Assembly: GCF_003473485.1 (NCBI RefSeq)
Contig: NC_053043.1
Span: 11,914,001 to 11,978,000, forward strand
Length of the DNA stretch: 64,000 bases
Source: Medicago truncatula
Taxonomy: Eukaryota > Streptophyta > Magnoliopsida > Fabales > Fabaceae
Direction of reading: 5' to 3'
A program made the position numbers and the translations under genes. Below are positions 23,388 through 37,200 of this stretch, piece after piece; within the stretch, counting starts at the first letter, position 1, and each line of letters starts with the position of its first letter. The notes beneath the pieces were generated by a model, which had not been told where the DNA came from, searched no databases, and worked only from the letters and a program-made list of their open reading frames with translations.

Positions 23388-23433
<46 letters not shown>
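23388..23433. repeat. (TA)n microsatellite
   Basis: Uninterrupted AT dinucleotide run in the upstream region of the second kinase gene; not present upstream of the first. Confidence 0.9.
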
Positions 23434-23436
<3 letters not shown>

Positions 23437-23729
23437 CAACTTGATTGAATTTTTTCCAACTCTTTTCTTTGTTTTTAAAATAACGGTCGATTTATCAATG
23501 ACAATTCAACAATAGTATATTAGTTAGTCAAAGAAAAATAGTATCTTCGTTCAGTTGTTCTTAATTATTTTTTGAAAGTCAAACAAAATAATATTCAACA
23601 ACAATTTTTAATTTCCTTATTGACGAAAATACTGAGAAATTTCTTAAACAATTGTATTGGCATGGTTAACACAAATCCATAAATAAGCTGCTTCTAAGAT
23701 CCACAGTTAAACTTAATTAGCTCTAAACA

Positions 23730-26621
23730 ATGATTCTGCAGTTTACAATATTTCATATCATCTTAGCTCTAATATTCCCCATATTTCCTCCATTAACATC
23801 AGCACAACAAGAAGATGGAATCATAGCACAGCAAGGTTGTAATTCAACATGCGGAACAATGTCAATTCCTTTTCCATTCGGAATGAAAGAACCTCGTTGT
23901 TATGCAGACAAATGGTTTGAAATAGAGTGCAAATTAGACAACAATTCTCAAAATCCAAAACCATATTTGAAGTCTTTAAATCTTGAGGTAAATAATTTTT
24001 ACCTGGACTTAGGCTTGGTTGAGATTATGAATCCAATTCATCGTCCAAACTGTCGAAAATATAATAACAATAAAACCGTTATTATAAACCTTGGAGGCGG
24101 TCCTTTCATATATTCACAGGATTACAACAAATTTCTAGCTGTTGGATGTAACAATCTTGCTTTTATACAATCAAGTGGAAACATGGTTGGTGGTTGTGTA
24201 TCAATTTGCGATGACAACAACATAAACAGCAATTACTTCAATTTGAGTAGTGATGGTTGTAATGGAAGATATTGTTGTGAAACTTCATTGCCTATGCATC
24301 TTTCAGAATATAATGCGACGTTACAAGGTTTAAGGGGACCAAATATTAGTGAGTGTAGCTATGCTTTGATTTTAAGTCGTCGTTGGGTATATTTTGATGG
24401 GTTGTCATCATATTTGAGTACTTATTATCTTGAGAATTTTAATAAGTTGGAGGATATGGAGTATGCACCAGCAATGCTTGAGTGGGAAATTTTGAATGAT
24501 ATGTTGATTAATTCTACATTTCAACTTCCTTCAGATTCATATTCAAATTGTTATGATTCCCAAGTTACATCCATAAATAACAGAAACACTGGTCGGCAAT
24601 GCCAATGCTTCTCGGGTTACTTTGGCAATCCCTACATTGCTGGAGGCTGCACAGGTTTTTCAGTATAGACCTTTTCAAATTATTCACTTGATTTAGTTCA
24701 TCTACTTTTTTTTTTTTAACTTTAATAAATTCAACCATATTTCATTATGATAACATTATATAATTTTTCAAAATGTAGTCATAAATAATCATTCAATATA
24801 TGTGAAAAAAAATTATGTTCATGCTTCCCTGCATAATTTATAAAGTTTATTAATTCGAAACATATTTTATGATTTTCATTTAATTCTACATGATCCCACC
24901 CATGCTTCATTCTAATTCAATTATTTATCACAACTTCTAATTCAATTTTACTTTGGGTTATACATGAGTTTTAAAGTATAAGCTAACTCGGTTCTTTTGT
25001 TTCAGAAAGTGAAGTATTCAATAATAAGAACAACCGGTCAAAGAAGTCGGCTATTGTAGGTATGTATAAATTTAAAAAGAAAAATTAACTGAAACTAAGC
25101 TAGTGCTTTGGCCATGAATTTCCATCTAGCTGATACTTTTATTAGGTAAAATTGAATGCAAAATTTAAAATATGTCTAAAAAACACATACTCTTTCTATT
25201 TGATAAAACACGTTAACACCTCATGATTCGCATCCCATAAGTACCACTCATATGGTAAAATGTTATTGGGATATTTGATATGCAGACGTGCGGGTCTAAA
25301 CCCACAGTTCTCCACTTCTCCGTACTTAGTGTGAGTTTTGCAATTAACAGCTCTCAATTACACTCACCAGTCACCACTATGTTTTCATAATCTCCTAATT
25401 TATTGTGACAAATGTGTAGGGGTTTCATCAAGTCTCGGATCCATAGGTTTCATGATTGGTCTATGGTTATTACACAAAGATATGAAGAAAAGAATGATAA
25501 AGAAACGAAAAGAAAAATTCTTCAAAAGAAATGGTGGTTTGTTGTTAAAACAAAGAATGTCTTCAGGAGAAGTAAATATTGACAGAACTACTCTCTTCAC
25601 CTTAAAGGATCTAAAGAAAGCCACCGACAACTTCAATAAGAATAGAGTTCTTGGAAAAGGAGGTCAAGGAACAGTTTACAAAGGCATGCTAGTAGACGGT
25701 AAAATTGTTGCAGTGAAAAAGTTTAAGGTTGAAGGAAAGGTCGAAGAGTTTATTAACGAGTTTGTTATTCTTTCACAAATCAACAATAGAAATGTGGTCA
25801 AGATATTAGGATGTTGTTTGGAGACAGAAATTCCATTGCTTGTTTATGAATTCATTCCTAATGGTGACCTTTTTCAGTATTTGCACGACCAAAATGAAGA
25901 CATACCAATGACATGGGACATGCGTTTGAGAATTGGTACGGAAATTGCTGGAGCATTATTTTACTTACACTCAATTGCATCTCAACCCATTTATCATAGA
26001 GATATCAAATCTACAAATATACTACTTGATGAAAAATATAGGCCAAAATTAGCAGATTTCGGAGTATCAAGAATAATTTCAATTGAAGCTACTCACCTTA
26101 CCACAGTAGTTCAAGGTACTTTTGGTTACTTAGACCCTGAGTACTTTCATACAAGTCAATTTACTGAGAAAAGTGATGTGTACAGCTTCGGAGTTGTTCT
26201 TGCTGAACTTTTAACGGGTAAGAAGCCAATATCTGCAATAGGATCTGGGGAATACCAAAATTTAGCTTCCTATTTTATTCAGTGTATAGAGGAGGATATG
26301 TTGTTTGATATTATTGACAAAAGGGTTACGAAAGAAGGGGAGAAAGAACATGTCGTTGCAGTTGCAAATCTTGCGTATAGATGCTTAGAGTTGAACGGAA
26401 GAAAACGACCAACAATGAAAGAAGTTACATTAAAATTGGAAGGGATCAGGGGATTGAATAAGAAACTTAGTGCACAGCAAAACCATGAGGAAATTGAGCT
26501 TCCTGAAATTGAAGAGCACCAACCTTGGGATGAGTTTTCTACGTCGAGTTCATTGCAAATTGTTGACAGTCAAACATACTCCACAGACTCGGAGGTTATG
26601 CATATTATTGAATTAAAATAG
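23730..26621 (+). CDS. Wall-associated receptor kinase-like protein, copy 2
   Basis: Exons 23,730-24,654, 25,006-25,059 and 25,420-26,621 give 726 codons plus stop, with splice sites and exon phases identical to copy 1. The signal peptide and first roughly 100 residues are almost the same as copy 1. Residues from about 104 to the end of exon 1 differ heavily and include several insertions (14 residues longer). The kinase exon differs at only 17 of about 400 positions by my count. G-loop, AVKK lysine, [11 protein letters not shown] (here DFGVSR rather than DFGTSR) and the activation-segment [10 protein letters not shown] are intact. Predicted to be a plasma-membrane RD receptor kinase with an ectodomain specificity that may differ from copy 1. 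Confidence 0.93.
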
Positions 26622-26762
26622 TTGGTTTGTATGATTTTTTTTTTTTTTGTTGAATTTATTTTTGTAACATGTATTATAAACAAGAGTTTTCTTAGGCTTT
26701 GAATATCATATAGGGCAACGTTTGGTTATTGATAATGAATAATGAATTACACTGGATTTTCT

Positions 26763-27875
26763 TACAAGTTAATTTTTACCTGTGCTTATTCTTACACCTA
26801 TATAAAAATGTTTTATATGTTTCAAGAATGTACTTATGTTGGTTAAGAAATAGACCTATACTAGAAATTATCATTTCAATTCTTGGAAAGTAGTTTAAGA
26901 GAACGAGATCTTTGATGGAAAACGAAACTGCAATGTTCTCTAGGGTTTAGATAAAACGTGATTATTATTCGATTCTAACTATAACAAGATCATTAACCTA
27001 GACAAGAACTACTATTGTTTCACTTGTGGCAAGTCGAACAAATAATGAAGAGTTTTCATCAATTCTCATGAAACCAACTTCTTGAAGAGAAGCACTTAAT
27101 TTTTTGTGTCAAGCACATAGAGATTGTTTCAAGATTTAGATTGATTGCAAACCAAGAAAGCTTCCGAACTTTGTAGATTTCATGGAGATGAATTCATGTA
27201 TACTTCTTTAATACATGTAAAACATTTAACTGTATGTCTATTAGTGTAAGAAATTGGTTTGAAGTTCATGTCCATCATATATGCTTAACATAAATAGCTA
27301 GTCATTTCGACGTTTAAAAAAATTACCCTTTTTCTATAAAAAGTTGGTCCCAAATAATATCATTGTTCCAAATATGATCCATGAAAATATGATGAGAAAA
27401 ATTATGACACTAATTATAATTTACGGTATAAATCATACACGAGAGAAAAATTTAAACAAAACTATAAATTCTCAAGACGGAGTAATTTGGATTTGAAAAC
27501 AATAATGTATTAGAAAGAAAAAAAACTTGATTAAATACTTGAAGAATATATTTACATCCATATTGAACTTCAAATAGTGTATACAAAATAATTAAAAGTT
27601 TTCAAGATATAACATAAGGATGGACTCTAGAGTCAGCTTGTGATTCGATTCTGACTTCTAATTGAATAGTTGACGAGTTTCTCTTAAGACTCCCCGGATC
27701 TCCAATGAACTAATACCAGAAAAATTAACAAAATGAACTAACTGAGATGATACATTATTAGTTAAAAACTCATTTATTACAATAAAACTTCTTTGTATTA
27801 TAGAATATTTTTACACTTGACATTCGGGCATTAGGACGAACCATAACATATCTTAGAGTTTATAATCTGATTGTA
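26763..27875. other. Intergenic, no gene recognised
   Basis: AT-rich non-coding DNA downstream of the second kinase gene; no domain or element end was identified. Confidence 0.4.
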
Positions 27876-28167
27876 CTACCTCCGTCCTTAATTATAGAGT
27901 TCTTTTGAAAAAATAACGGGAATTAAGATAGTGGATATTTGTATTAAATATGTTTGTAATTAGTATTATTTTTACAATTTTATCCTTTAAGAGAGAGATG
28001 ATTTATGTTTTCAACATGTTATTTATTGTTGATTGAAAAAAAAGATGTATAATTAATAGGGGCATGCATGTAAATAAATAATTAATGTAGTTGGAAATAG
28101 CAAAGGGATCTTATAAAAAGGGACAAAAAAATTCTCAAAAGGATCTTATAATTAGGGACGGAGGTAG
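27876..28167. mobile_element. Stowaway MITE with TA duplication, 292 bp
   Basis: Starts CTACCTCCGTCCTTAATTAT and ends ATAATTAGGGACGGAGGTAG, flanked by TA on both sides. Nearly identical along its length to the element at 40,974-41,270, so both are recent members of one subfamily. Confidence 0.9.
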
Positions 28168-28939
28168 TAGTTCATTTACTGCATCCGCAACTTCCTCTAA
28201 GTGTGAGTATACACAAGAGAGAATTACCTACGAGTAAAGTACGCTAAAAAGCGTTAAGTAGATATAACTAAAAAGGTGATCAAATATTTGATCATCTACT
28301 AAAAAGCGTTAAGTAGATATAACTCATGTATACCCTTAAGAAAAGCACACTCCAAGGTCTCAAGTCTACACCATCAAATCAACTCTAGTGCGTATCTATA
28401 TTGTTCCCTTTATTAAACACTAGCCTTCATAGAGTCACTTTGTGTCCGTCTTTCCACTCTTTTTATCATGTTAATCTGCATAAATTACGAACAATAACTC
28501 TTACGAAAATTTGATTTTGATTAAAAATGTGGGTGTCTATATTTATTCCTTCCATATTTTAATAAACTGCACTTATCTTTTTCAATGATACCAACAAATA
28601 TATAATTTTTTTTATTGACACCAACAATATAACATTTTTATAGACAAATTTGTTTAACGGTATAACTGGAAGTGAAAATTCCAGCACTTTCCTTTATAAA
28701 TTTTTCTTCTAGGAGAGGATAGCTAAATATTGTAGAGTATTAAAAATCGTCAACAAAATACAAAAAGTATGTCCAAACATTTGTTCCGAATGAATCAAAT
28801 CAAATACATAGGGAAAATGGACAACATAATTTTCAAGAATATTGTTTGTAGGTGATGGCCATGACCATTAGCATTTTTTGGGTGTGCACGCGTGCGTGCG
28901 TGCATGCGAATAGACATGCACGTGTGATTTTTGAAGTGT
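28168..28939. other. Intergenic with small repeats
   Basis: Holds a direct repeat of about 26 bases (CTAAAAAGCGTTAAGTAGAT core, at about 28,242 and 28,297) flanking an 18-base perfect palindrome TGATCAAATATTTGATCA near 28,276. It also holds a 27-base alternating purine-pyrimidine tract at 28,882-28,908. No gene. Confidence 0.5.
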
Positions 28940-29056
28940 TCATAAATGAGGTTGTTATTCTTTCACAAATCCACTGCAGAATTGTGGTCTAGATATTAGG
29001 ATGTTGTTTGGAGACAAATATTCCATTGCTTATTTATGAATTCATTCTCAATGGTA
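28940..29056 (+). pseudogene. Kinase-domain fragment of a third WAK-like copy
   Basis: About 115 bases match the kinase exon of the two intact genes (corresponding to 21,030-21,140), translating as INEVVILSQI, then [13 protein letters not shown] and YEFILNG. An in-frame stop replaces the lysine codon before ILGCC. No other exon remains. It is a decayed remnant of the same tandem family. Confidence 0.75.
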
Positions 29057-29568
29057 CATTTTAAAAAATCAACAGCAGAAATGTGAAAACAGGTAAATTT
29101 GTTCAAAGAGATTGTCCATATGCATTTGGCACATTTGCTCATGTCTGTCAAAATCATGATAAGTGAAACCTGAGTCTTTTGTATTTTCTTAGTGGCTAGT
29201 CAAAAGGAGTAAAATAACTTTGCTTCAAGCTCTGGAGAAAGTGAAAACAGGTTTAGTGTTACATTAATTAAGATTTACCTGTTTTCACTTTAATTAAGAT
29301 TTACCTGTTTTCACCATGAAAAAGTAATTTTTTACCATTAGATCAAGTAGCACTACAATTGTTAAGCACAGGAACACTTGTTCTTGTTTTTTTTTTTTTT
29401 TTCTTTCTTTCTTTTATGTTATCCACTCTTCAATAGCCTTTTTTTCAGCAAAATCTAATTGACATTAATAGTTTGGGATGTGTTGATATGTTTGTTAAAT
29501 CTCTTCTCTCCTAGAGGTCCTTTCACTTTCCAACCTTGTACATTGTCCACACAAAACAATGGACTATC
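29057..29568. other. Intergenic with inverted repeat motifs
   Basis: GTGAAAACAGGT occurs at about 29,077 and 29,240. Its complement ACCTGTTTTCAC occurs twice in a tandem 26-base duplication at 29,260-29,315. No gene is supported. Confidence 0.4.
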
Positions 29569-30513
29569 GGTGGCTTTTAGGGTACACAAATTGATAAATC
29601 TGTGTACCCATACACAAATGCATTATTAGCAATAGATCTATAGTATTAAAATTCAATGAACCAGATTTTGCTAGAGCAATTCAATGTACTTCTCACTCCT
29701 TTCCTTTCGTTTTTTATTTCTTAGATTGCACACATAACATTAAACCATTATAAAACCGTTATAAAATTTACTCAAAATTAAATGTCATTCGTTTAAATCT
29801 GAACCGTTAAAGCTGTAAATAGCAGTACTCTTTCCTCTTCTTTTTTTTCCTTCCAATGGTACACATTAAACTATTATTTAAATTATTAATTTTCTAGATA
29901 GAATAATTATAATATTTTTCCTTCTTAATCAATGATACATTTTTTGTTCTGTATTCTTTTTTCTTTTTCTTTTTTGTAAATTTGCATATTCATAATAAAC
30001 CTCACGGGTGAACTTTGATATCTATTCATTAATTTTGAGGTGAACTTTGTTACATATAAAATTACTTATTTATTTCATAGAGAAAAATTTATAAGGAAGA
30101 TGTAAAAGAAATGAATTCGTAAAAAAAAAACTAATTAATTTTGTTATATCTATTAATTGATTTAAAATAATGTTTCTAAGCATTGAAGTATTTTTTTTTG
30201 AAAGAAAATTATTCAATTATCATTTTTAATAAAAAATTATTTAATTACTAATCTGTAAAAAAAATAGAGTTTGACACTAACACCAATCAAATATAAACTA
30301 ATTATTTTAATTTAATTTTTTTTTTTTAATTCGTGATGTTTTTTTATGTATATATAAGTGCAACTTTTATTTCCTTGAAGACTCACTAGTTTACTACTAA
30401 GTTGACATTCTTAAATCTACGCTATTGGATTTTTAAACTCTTGAATCAATAGTAAAATGAGCATTTGTGAATGGGTACACAAATTTAAGCACTTGTGTAA
30501 CTTAAAAGTCACC
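29569..30513. mobile_element. Non-autonomous TIR element, about 945 bp
   Basis: The left end GGTGGCTTTTAGGGTACACA and inward GTGTACCCATACACAAATGC are mirrored at the right by GCATTTGTGAATGGGTACAC and TAAAAGTCACC. Inverted ends are about 55 bases and imperfect. No clear target-site duplication; interior non-coding. Confidence 0.6.
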
Positions 30514-31212
30514 TATTTGTGAATACTGAATATAACTAACAATACAAAGACTAAGACATACTCTTCTATGTGGCCTGTATTATTTTTGTAACGTGATTAG
30601 TATATACTAAAACTTTATGAAAATGATGTCCTCTCTATATTAGTTTCTTTATAATGTTAAACTAATCATACATTGTTTAATTATTGTGACATTTTATTTG
30701 GACATGTTTTCAAGAATTTATTTTAATTTAAAATACAAACTTTCTAAGAATTTTATACTTCATGTAACACAAAACAATGGATAATCTGAACATTGGTACC
30801 ATTATCATCTCCACAACTTTGAACCGATTTTGAGGGTAAGATTAAAACACTCAGGGAGCCTGTTTTAATTCAGATTAAAACTAGCAATGTACATTACTGA
30901 CAAATAGGACCCTATACAAGGAATCGAGATAATGATATTCACTTGTGTTTATTTTCACAATGTTCTATCTTTCAAATAAATTACACAATTTATCGGGATT
31001 AAGAAAGGGGGGTCAAATGTCAAAGGGAAAATTGCCAGTAGATAACTACATGTTGTTATGCCTGGAAATATAATTTATGCTCAAATCATGAAATGCTTAT
31101 ATTCTCGTAACTCAACAATCTAATCTTGACAACAAGCCTGCGATTCTTAAATATAAAAAAAAAAAAACTTGTGAACCTTGTCAATGCTACTTGGGTTGAA
31201 TCTATTGATCAT
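30514..31212. other. Intergenic, 3' side of the NDUFAF7-like gene
   Basis: Non-coding. The last 100-200 bases are probably the 3' UTR of the minus-strand gene that follows. Confidence 0.4.
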
Positions 31213-34200
31213 CTACTTAGTATTGTGAGTGGGGACACTCAGATAAAATTTGGTATTCTTGAAGTCATCCAAGAGTGGGTTGTATCCATCTTTGGTTATT
31301 GTTTTTGTCGGCAAACCAAACTCTTCCATGAAAGCTGATGTTTCCAGCTACGTCAAATATGAAAGAAAAAACAATAAAAATATATCATGCAATGTTTCAT
31401 AAGAGAAAAATACTCCAAAACACAAGTCAGGGGTTTCCAACTAAAACACTAGCATACTAAGCCACATTGAAATATTTAAAGTTTTGTTAACATTTCATTT
31501 TTTTATAAAAGACTAGTACTATTATGTTATCTGTTTTTCTTTAGAAGATTTGCCATTGAAAACCATTAAATAATTAGGTGGAAAATAGAATGTAGTGCAC
31601 TCAATCAAGGAAAACACATCAAAAAAGGATTTGTTTAGAGACCCAAGCACTGCAACTTTTGTCTGTCATTTGCTTGAGGTCTTGTGTCCAAAGATGTGAT
31701 AATAATGTTATAATGTTATAAAGGATAAGACAATAGAGCTAACCGTTATTGTTCTCCTTTTCTTTCCTTTTTTCGATGATTGATCGTCTTGAAGTTTTAA
31801 CCACCCAGAACAATAATGATCAATCTGTTCTAAAAGCCAGAAGTCTGTAGGAAAAAAGATATCAGCATCACCCTGCAGCAAAAAGAAAAGGCATTAGCTT
31901 TAGTACAACCAAGTATGTTTAGATGTTCAGAAAGAAATTATTTTATATGATAGGATCATCACTTTTATAATACAGTAGGCATTATTAGTTTTGTACTCCT
32001 ATCATGTAACTAGAATAATTACCTCGACAGTTTCTTGTGCAAGTGGATGCAACAAACAAATGTTAAATTTAAGCAAGCTTGTTTCAAGCTACAACATCCG
32101 CTAGTCATGTACAATGTCGGCCAGATAGACACAAGGGACAATAATAATGACAAATGTAGATTGAAAAGGAAATAAATCAGTGCTAAACAGAACCTTAGCC
32201 TGCATATAATCTTGGTAATCTGTGCTTCTCCCATCTTTCTGCAATACATAAGGAAAAACTCTATTAATTAAGACTATCAATAGAAGCTTTTATTTGATTT
32301 GTTAAGGGGAAAACATTAACTAGTGACTTCTGAAGCTGATAGAAAATTATCATATTGGTATGTACATCCTCACAAATATCAATACCATCCATGAGATGAA
32401 TAAGTAGGAGCTCAATTATGAACGTGTATATTCAGTTTACAACAAAAATATTCTGTTTATCCAATAATCCAATAAGTCAAGTAACACGATCAAGAAACAA
32501 AAAGGTTTTTGAGAATTGAGTCATTTGCGATCTAATTCTAGTAACAATCCAATAGGATAATATAACAAAAGCTTATAATTGATACAGGTGCTTTTAAGAA
32601 ATAAAAGTAGCATGAACTATGCATAAAAGAAAGACGGCAAGGTCACCAACGTGGCAGTTCGTCAGAGCTATTGAACATTATTTCATAATCATTTTACTTG
32701 TGCAGTGTAGAAATGATCGGTTAATACACAAAGCAAATGGATAAACACTCCATTCTAAGAACTATTGCATGATATGTATTGTGTATGAAATGAGAAGGCA
32801 GACAACTGTATTATTTAGGAAAAATATAACAAGAATATACTTTAGTTGAAACCAACGGGGCTCGTTCACCGGGTATCTTCACATCTGGTAGGTAGCTGAA
32901 ATCAGAAGCAATCAAAGACATCTTTGGTAGCACCTCATGGAGAACATCAAGTAATTTCTGGAAAAAAATGAACATATGGTCAATGTAAAAATCAATTTGT
33001 TTATCAGGCTTAAGGATAATTTAAGAGACTCTTACCAAGCAACCAGTTGGCAGCCAACATCTACGTGGTTTTGGGTAAACTTTAGACCAAATACTTTTAA
33101 GTATTGATGCTGCACTGCTTTGTGTTGTTTTGGTTTTATCCAAGTCCATGATCTCAACACAACGTGTAACAAGTGAGTCTTGCAATGGCTTGTATAACTC
33201 ACTGAGTGTTTCTCTATTAAAAGTAGAAAAGTGGTTGACATGTCAATAAAAGAAGCCATAAAATTGCTTTAATTTGATAATCACTCAACAGAAAACATTT
33301 ATTAAAACATCTTTTTTCAGTGCTATTAACTATCAAATCCCTAGAATGTGGTTTGGTGTATGTAGCAACAGTATAATCTTCATCCACACAAACCTACCGG
33401 TCATGCTGTTTCTCAACCCAGACTTCCATCCATGGGGAGATTTGACTCTCTGAATAGACAGCATCATGCGGAAGATTATCAAGTACCTGCACAAAACAAA
33501 ATAATATAAGGAGATGCAAAATATCAAAAAACAGTTGTAGTTATAGTACAATATAACATTTAAATCAGAAAATGGAGAAAGATAGTTTCTATCTCCAAAC
33601 ATTCACTATTTGGGTCATTAGCAGAGCCCACATAATTGTTTCAAATTTTAATGATGCAATTATAGTGGCAATGGCAGATGGAAAATATGTTGGGGATTAG
33701 CTTCTAAAAGGAAACTTCCAGCATGAGTGTTTAGGGCCAATAGATGTCAAATGGCACCTGTTTGCCTTTGGAGAACAAACTGGGTGTACAGGGTTTCCTA
33801 TAGTGGTCATAATCATACAAGTGTGACGTCATCTTAGCAGCTCCAAGATGCACCCAAATGCTTGTGGCCAACTGTCTCATTATAACATCTCCCACTGCTG
33901 ATATGCTGGTAACATAAGTTAATCAAGGTATGTTTTCTTTTTCTTTTTATCTATTGTTCTGTAACCTAATACATGTTCTTATGTTTCTTGTTCCATCAAT
34001 CACCAATTACTTATTTTTACTATTTCCTAGAAAGACCCAGTCCTTTTCCCTACGACATTATAACTCTCAAAGCAGTTCTTCTTCCTCTTCTTTAGTAAAA
34101 ACCAACTAGCAATAATATTGATATAGCATGTCAACAAAATAGTTTGAAGAATTAAGGGATATGAAAAACAAGGTGTGAGCTTTTATTATTGCGGCTGCTT

Positions 34201-37200
34201 TCTTCACAGAGGTGCACCCTGATTTACAATGCCACTATCATTTATGTTTTTCATGGGTGAGATCACAAAACTAGATCCACCACCAAGAGAATTTTGTTTT
34301 CTTAGAAAATACATTAAAAAAACAAGTACCAAAATATTTGAGCAGGGGGAATAAAATCAAGTCATTATAGAACATACCTCAAGCATTATTACCCAACATG
34401 GTTGTTGCTCCACATCCCCTGTTAAGGAGGGAACAGTGATATTAGCATTATTTCATAAACTTCTATCTCACATAGAAGTCCCCACACATCATAAAAAAAA
34501 AAAGTTTCACAGCTGTAGAAATTGAACATTTAAAGGAAAATAAAGAATATAACTAAGTACCACAGACGACCATTTGGATATTATCAAGCTATAACAGGCA
34601 TTTGGCGAGAACAGCCAAATGTTGAGCTTGTTTAGTTTCCAAACACACACCATCAACCATTCGGCATACCAATTTTCACTATCTTTCAGTTTGTCCCTCC
34701 CCCCAGATCAATATTGCCCCAGGTAAAATCAGAAGTCTAGACCATTGTATACATATTAAACAATATTTAAAAAGAAAAACAAACAAGCACTAAATGATTC
34801 CAATTTAAGTATTACTTATTCAGATTACTAATTCATTCAAGTACAATTACCCAAATGGAAAACTAGACTTTAGACGGGGCTTTTTACTTCCTAAAAGGTT
34901 TATCTAGAAGGAAGATTTTATGGTTAGGACTTGGGAGAGATTGCATATTATACTTAAAAATTAGTTCCTTCCATAATAACCCCTTGCTTGTAACACCTTT
35001 TTGTTCATAACCTATGTTACCAGGCCCTACTACAGGGTAATTCAATCGTCAGATTCTTTACCACTTTTAGAAGCCACAATAAAAAATTTGTAACTCAATA
35101 GAGGAAAAATTTAATAGCATCCTACCCCATCCACTCCGGTCAGCAGCATCGCGACATTCTACCCTGAACTTCGGAATATGGCTACGCACTTCACCAACTG
35201 TTTCTTTTTGCACCTCAGCAAGTGAAGGGCTAATCTCAACTGAGCTGTATTTAGAAACAGAATATTAACTGGGATTTTAATCATATCATACACAAACAGT
35301 AAATATACTCCAATTCAACTCATTAACAGCAACCAATAAGATATTCATAAGACTGATAGACGGCTATTACAAACATGATTAAGAAGATATAAAACCAAAT
35401 TTTTAATCAACTATACATATAAGTAGTAAGATCGGTATGAAATTAAGATCTACAAATCAACAAACACCATTTGTATAATTATTACTACATATAAAAACGA
35501 AGGTCCAAACCCTCTTGTTCACATTAACTGACAATAAAATAGAACCAATCAAATAAAACCAGAAGGCAAACAGCCTGCTAGTTTTTCACTTCATCGTTCA
35601 GATTTCATATGTCAAAAATGTCAATGGAAGTGAAACTACGAAATGAAAGAATGGCCCCTAAGTTGCTAATAGGATAATCATGCAAAACAGGGAGATGAAT
35701 TACACAGATAATAAAAGTACAGTAAATTTAAGCACAGCCCACTGTCTCAACAAAAAAGTTAAAAAAAGAGTGGCCCTAACACTATAATTTGGCTTTATCA
35801 AAAAATATATATTATATTGAACATCTAGGTACGTACGTGTAAGTCATACTGTTATAAACTTTTGGAGGAGCATTCAACATTATGTAATCCATTATACCCT
35901 TGGCACATGTTCCTGATCCACCACCAATTTCATAAATCTGATTGCAAATTAGAGGATAGTATCAACTACTGATACAAGTAATAAAAAGTAACACACTGTT
36001 TAAGCGACATAGACCTATAATGCTTGCTCAATTTTTATCAAAAAGAAAATGAAGCTTACTAAAAAAAATATAAACAAATTACAACAAATAGAAAGCAGGT
36101 GTGAGACGTATTTATATAGAACAGAAACATTATAATAAGTGGTTAAGTGCAAAATGAAAACATAAATGCAGGGCACACAGTCTAGCTGCTTCACCAGGAG
36201 AGATATTGTTCTCTTGGGCTATTATTATCAGCAAATTTTTCAAGAAACAAAGGGAACAATATTCGATATGGATGTATATTAATGGTAAGGCTATTAAGAG
36301 TAGACATGTATATTAAAGACCAACTACCAGGAAAAATATATCTTTAAGCAATGACATTTCTGTAGTTACAGTGGTTAGTTTGTATAAAAAAAATTGAACT
36401 GAAAAATAAAATAATATTTGTATCAAAAATTTAAAATAACAAAAAATTACATTTAAAAACTCAACAATATGAACGTGCATCAACAAGTACAGCAGTCTCC
36501 TGATCTTAACATTTGTCAAAGAAATATAGATGGGTAAAAAGGCCAGATCTAGAATGAAACAAAGATCTCGTGCATAAATTGCAGTAACCTTACTTTCAGA
36601 GGAACAGAGAAATTTGCAGTGCGCATGATGGCTTCAGCAATAGCATGGGCATACCAAGGCTTCCAAAAGCAAAATAAAAAATCAGAGCATGAAAGAGCTA
36701 AAGCAACGCATCAACTTATATGTTCAAGAAATTAGAAATACAAAAAATATGAAGTATAAGATTCCACAACAGTTTCAAGCAAATATTCATTTCATTAGAT
36801 TTTAATACATATAAAAAAAATAAAAAATAAATAAAAACATATATGGGGTCCAGAAAAATTGCATACCAAAGCTCATGCCTGATATGTGCTTGATTTGATT
36901 GTGCACTTACACAATGATCAATTCCACCCCAAAAAGAGGATAAAGTTTAGCATCCCAAGGTATACTATCCTGCCCGCAGATTATTTAAATCAAAATAAAA
37001 TGAAAATACTTTACAATTTCTGTTTTAATCGATGAAAATTTTACAGTTTCAATAAACAGAATGAAGTGCAATATAATGTATTTCACAAGCCATGACTATG
37101 CTTTATATCAATAATGGGGATCCAGTATTTCTTGTTCTAATGTGTGTACCATTCCAATGCCACCTAACCTTCCTAGCCAGCAATTAATACTCTTTTAAGA

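Larger units (their letters stand above)
23222..26762 (+). repeat. Tandem duplication unit 2 (receptor-kinase locus)
   Basis: Direct copy of 18,678-21,994, including both introns and both gene flanks. The first intron differs by small insertions (for example a T-run near 24,710). Confidence 0.85.
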
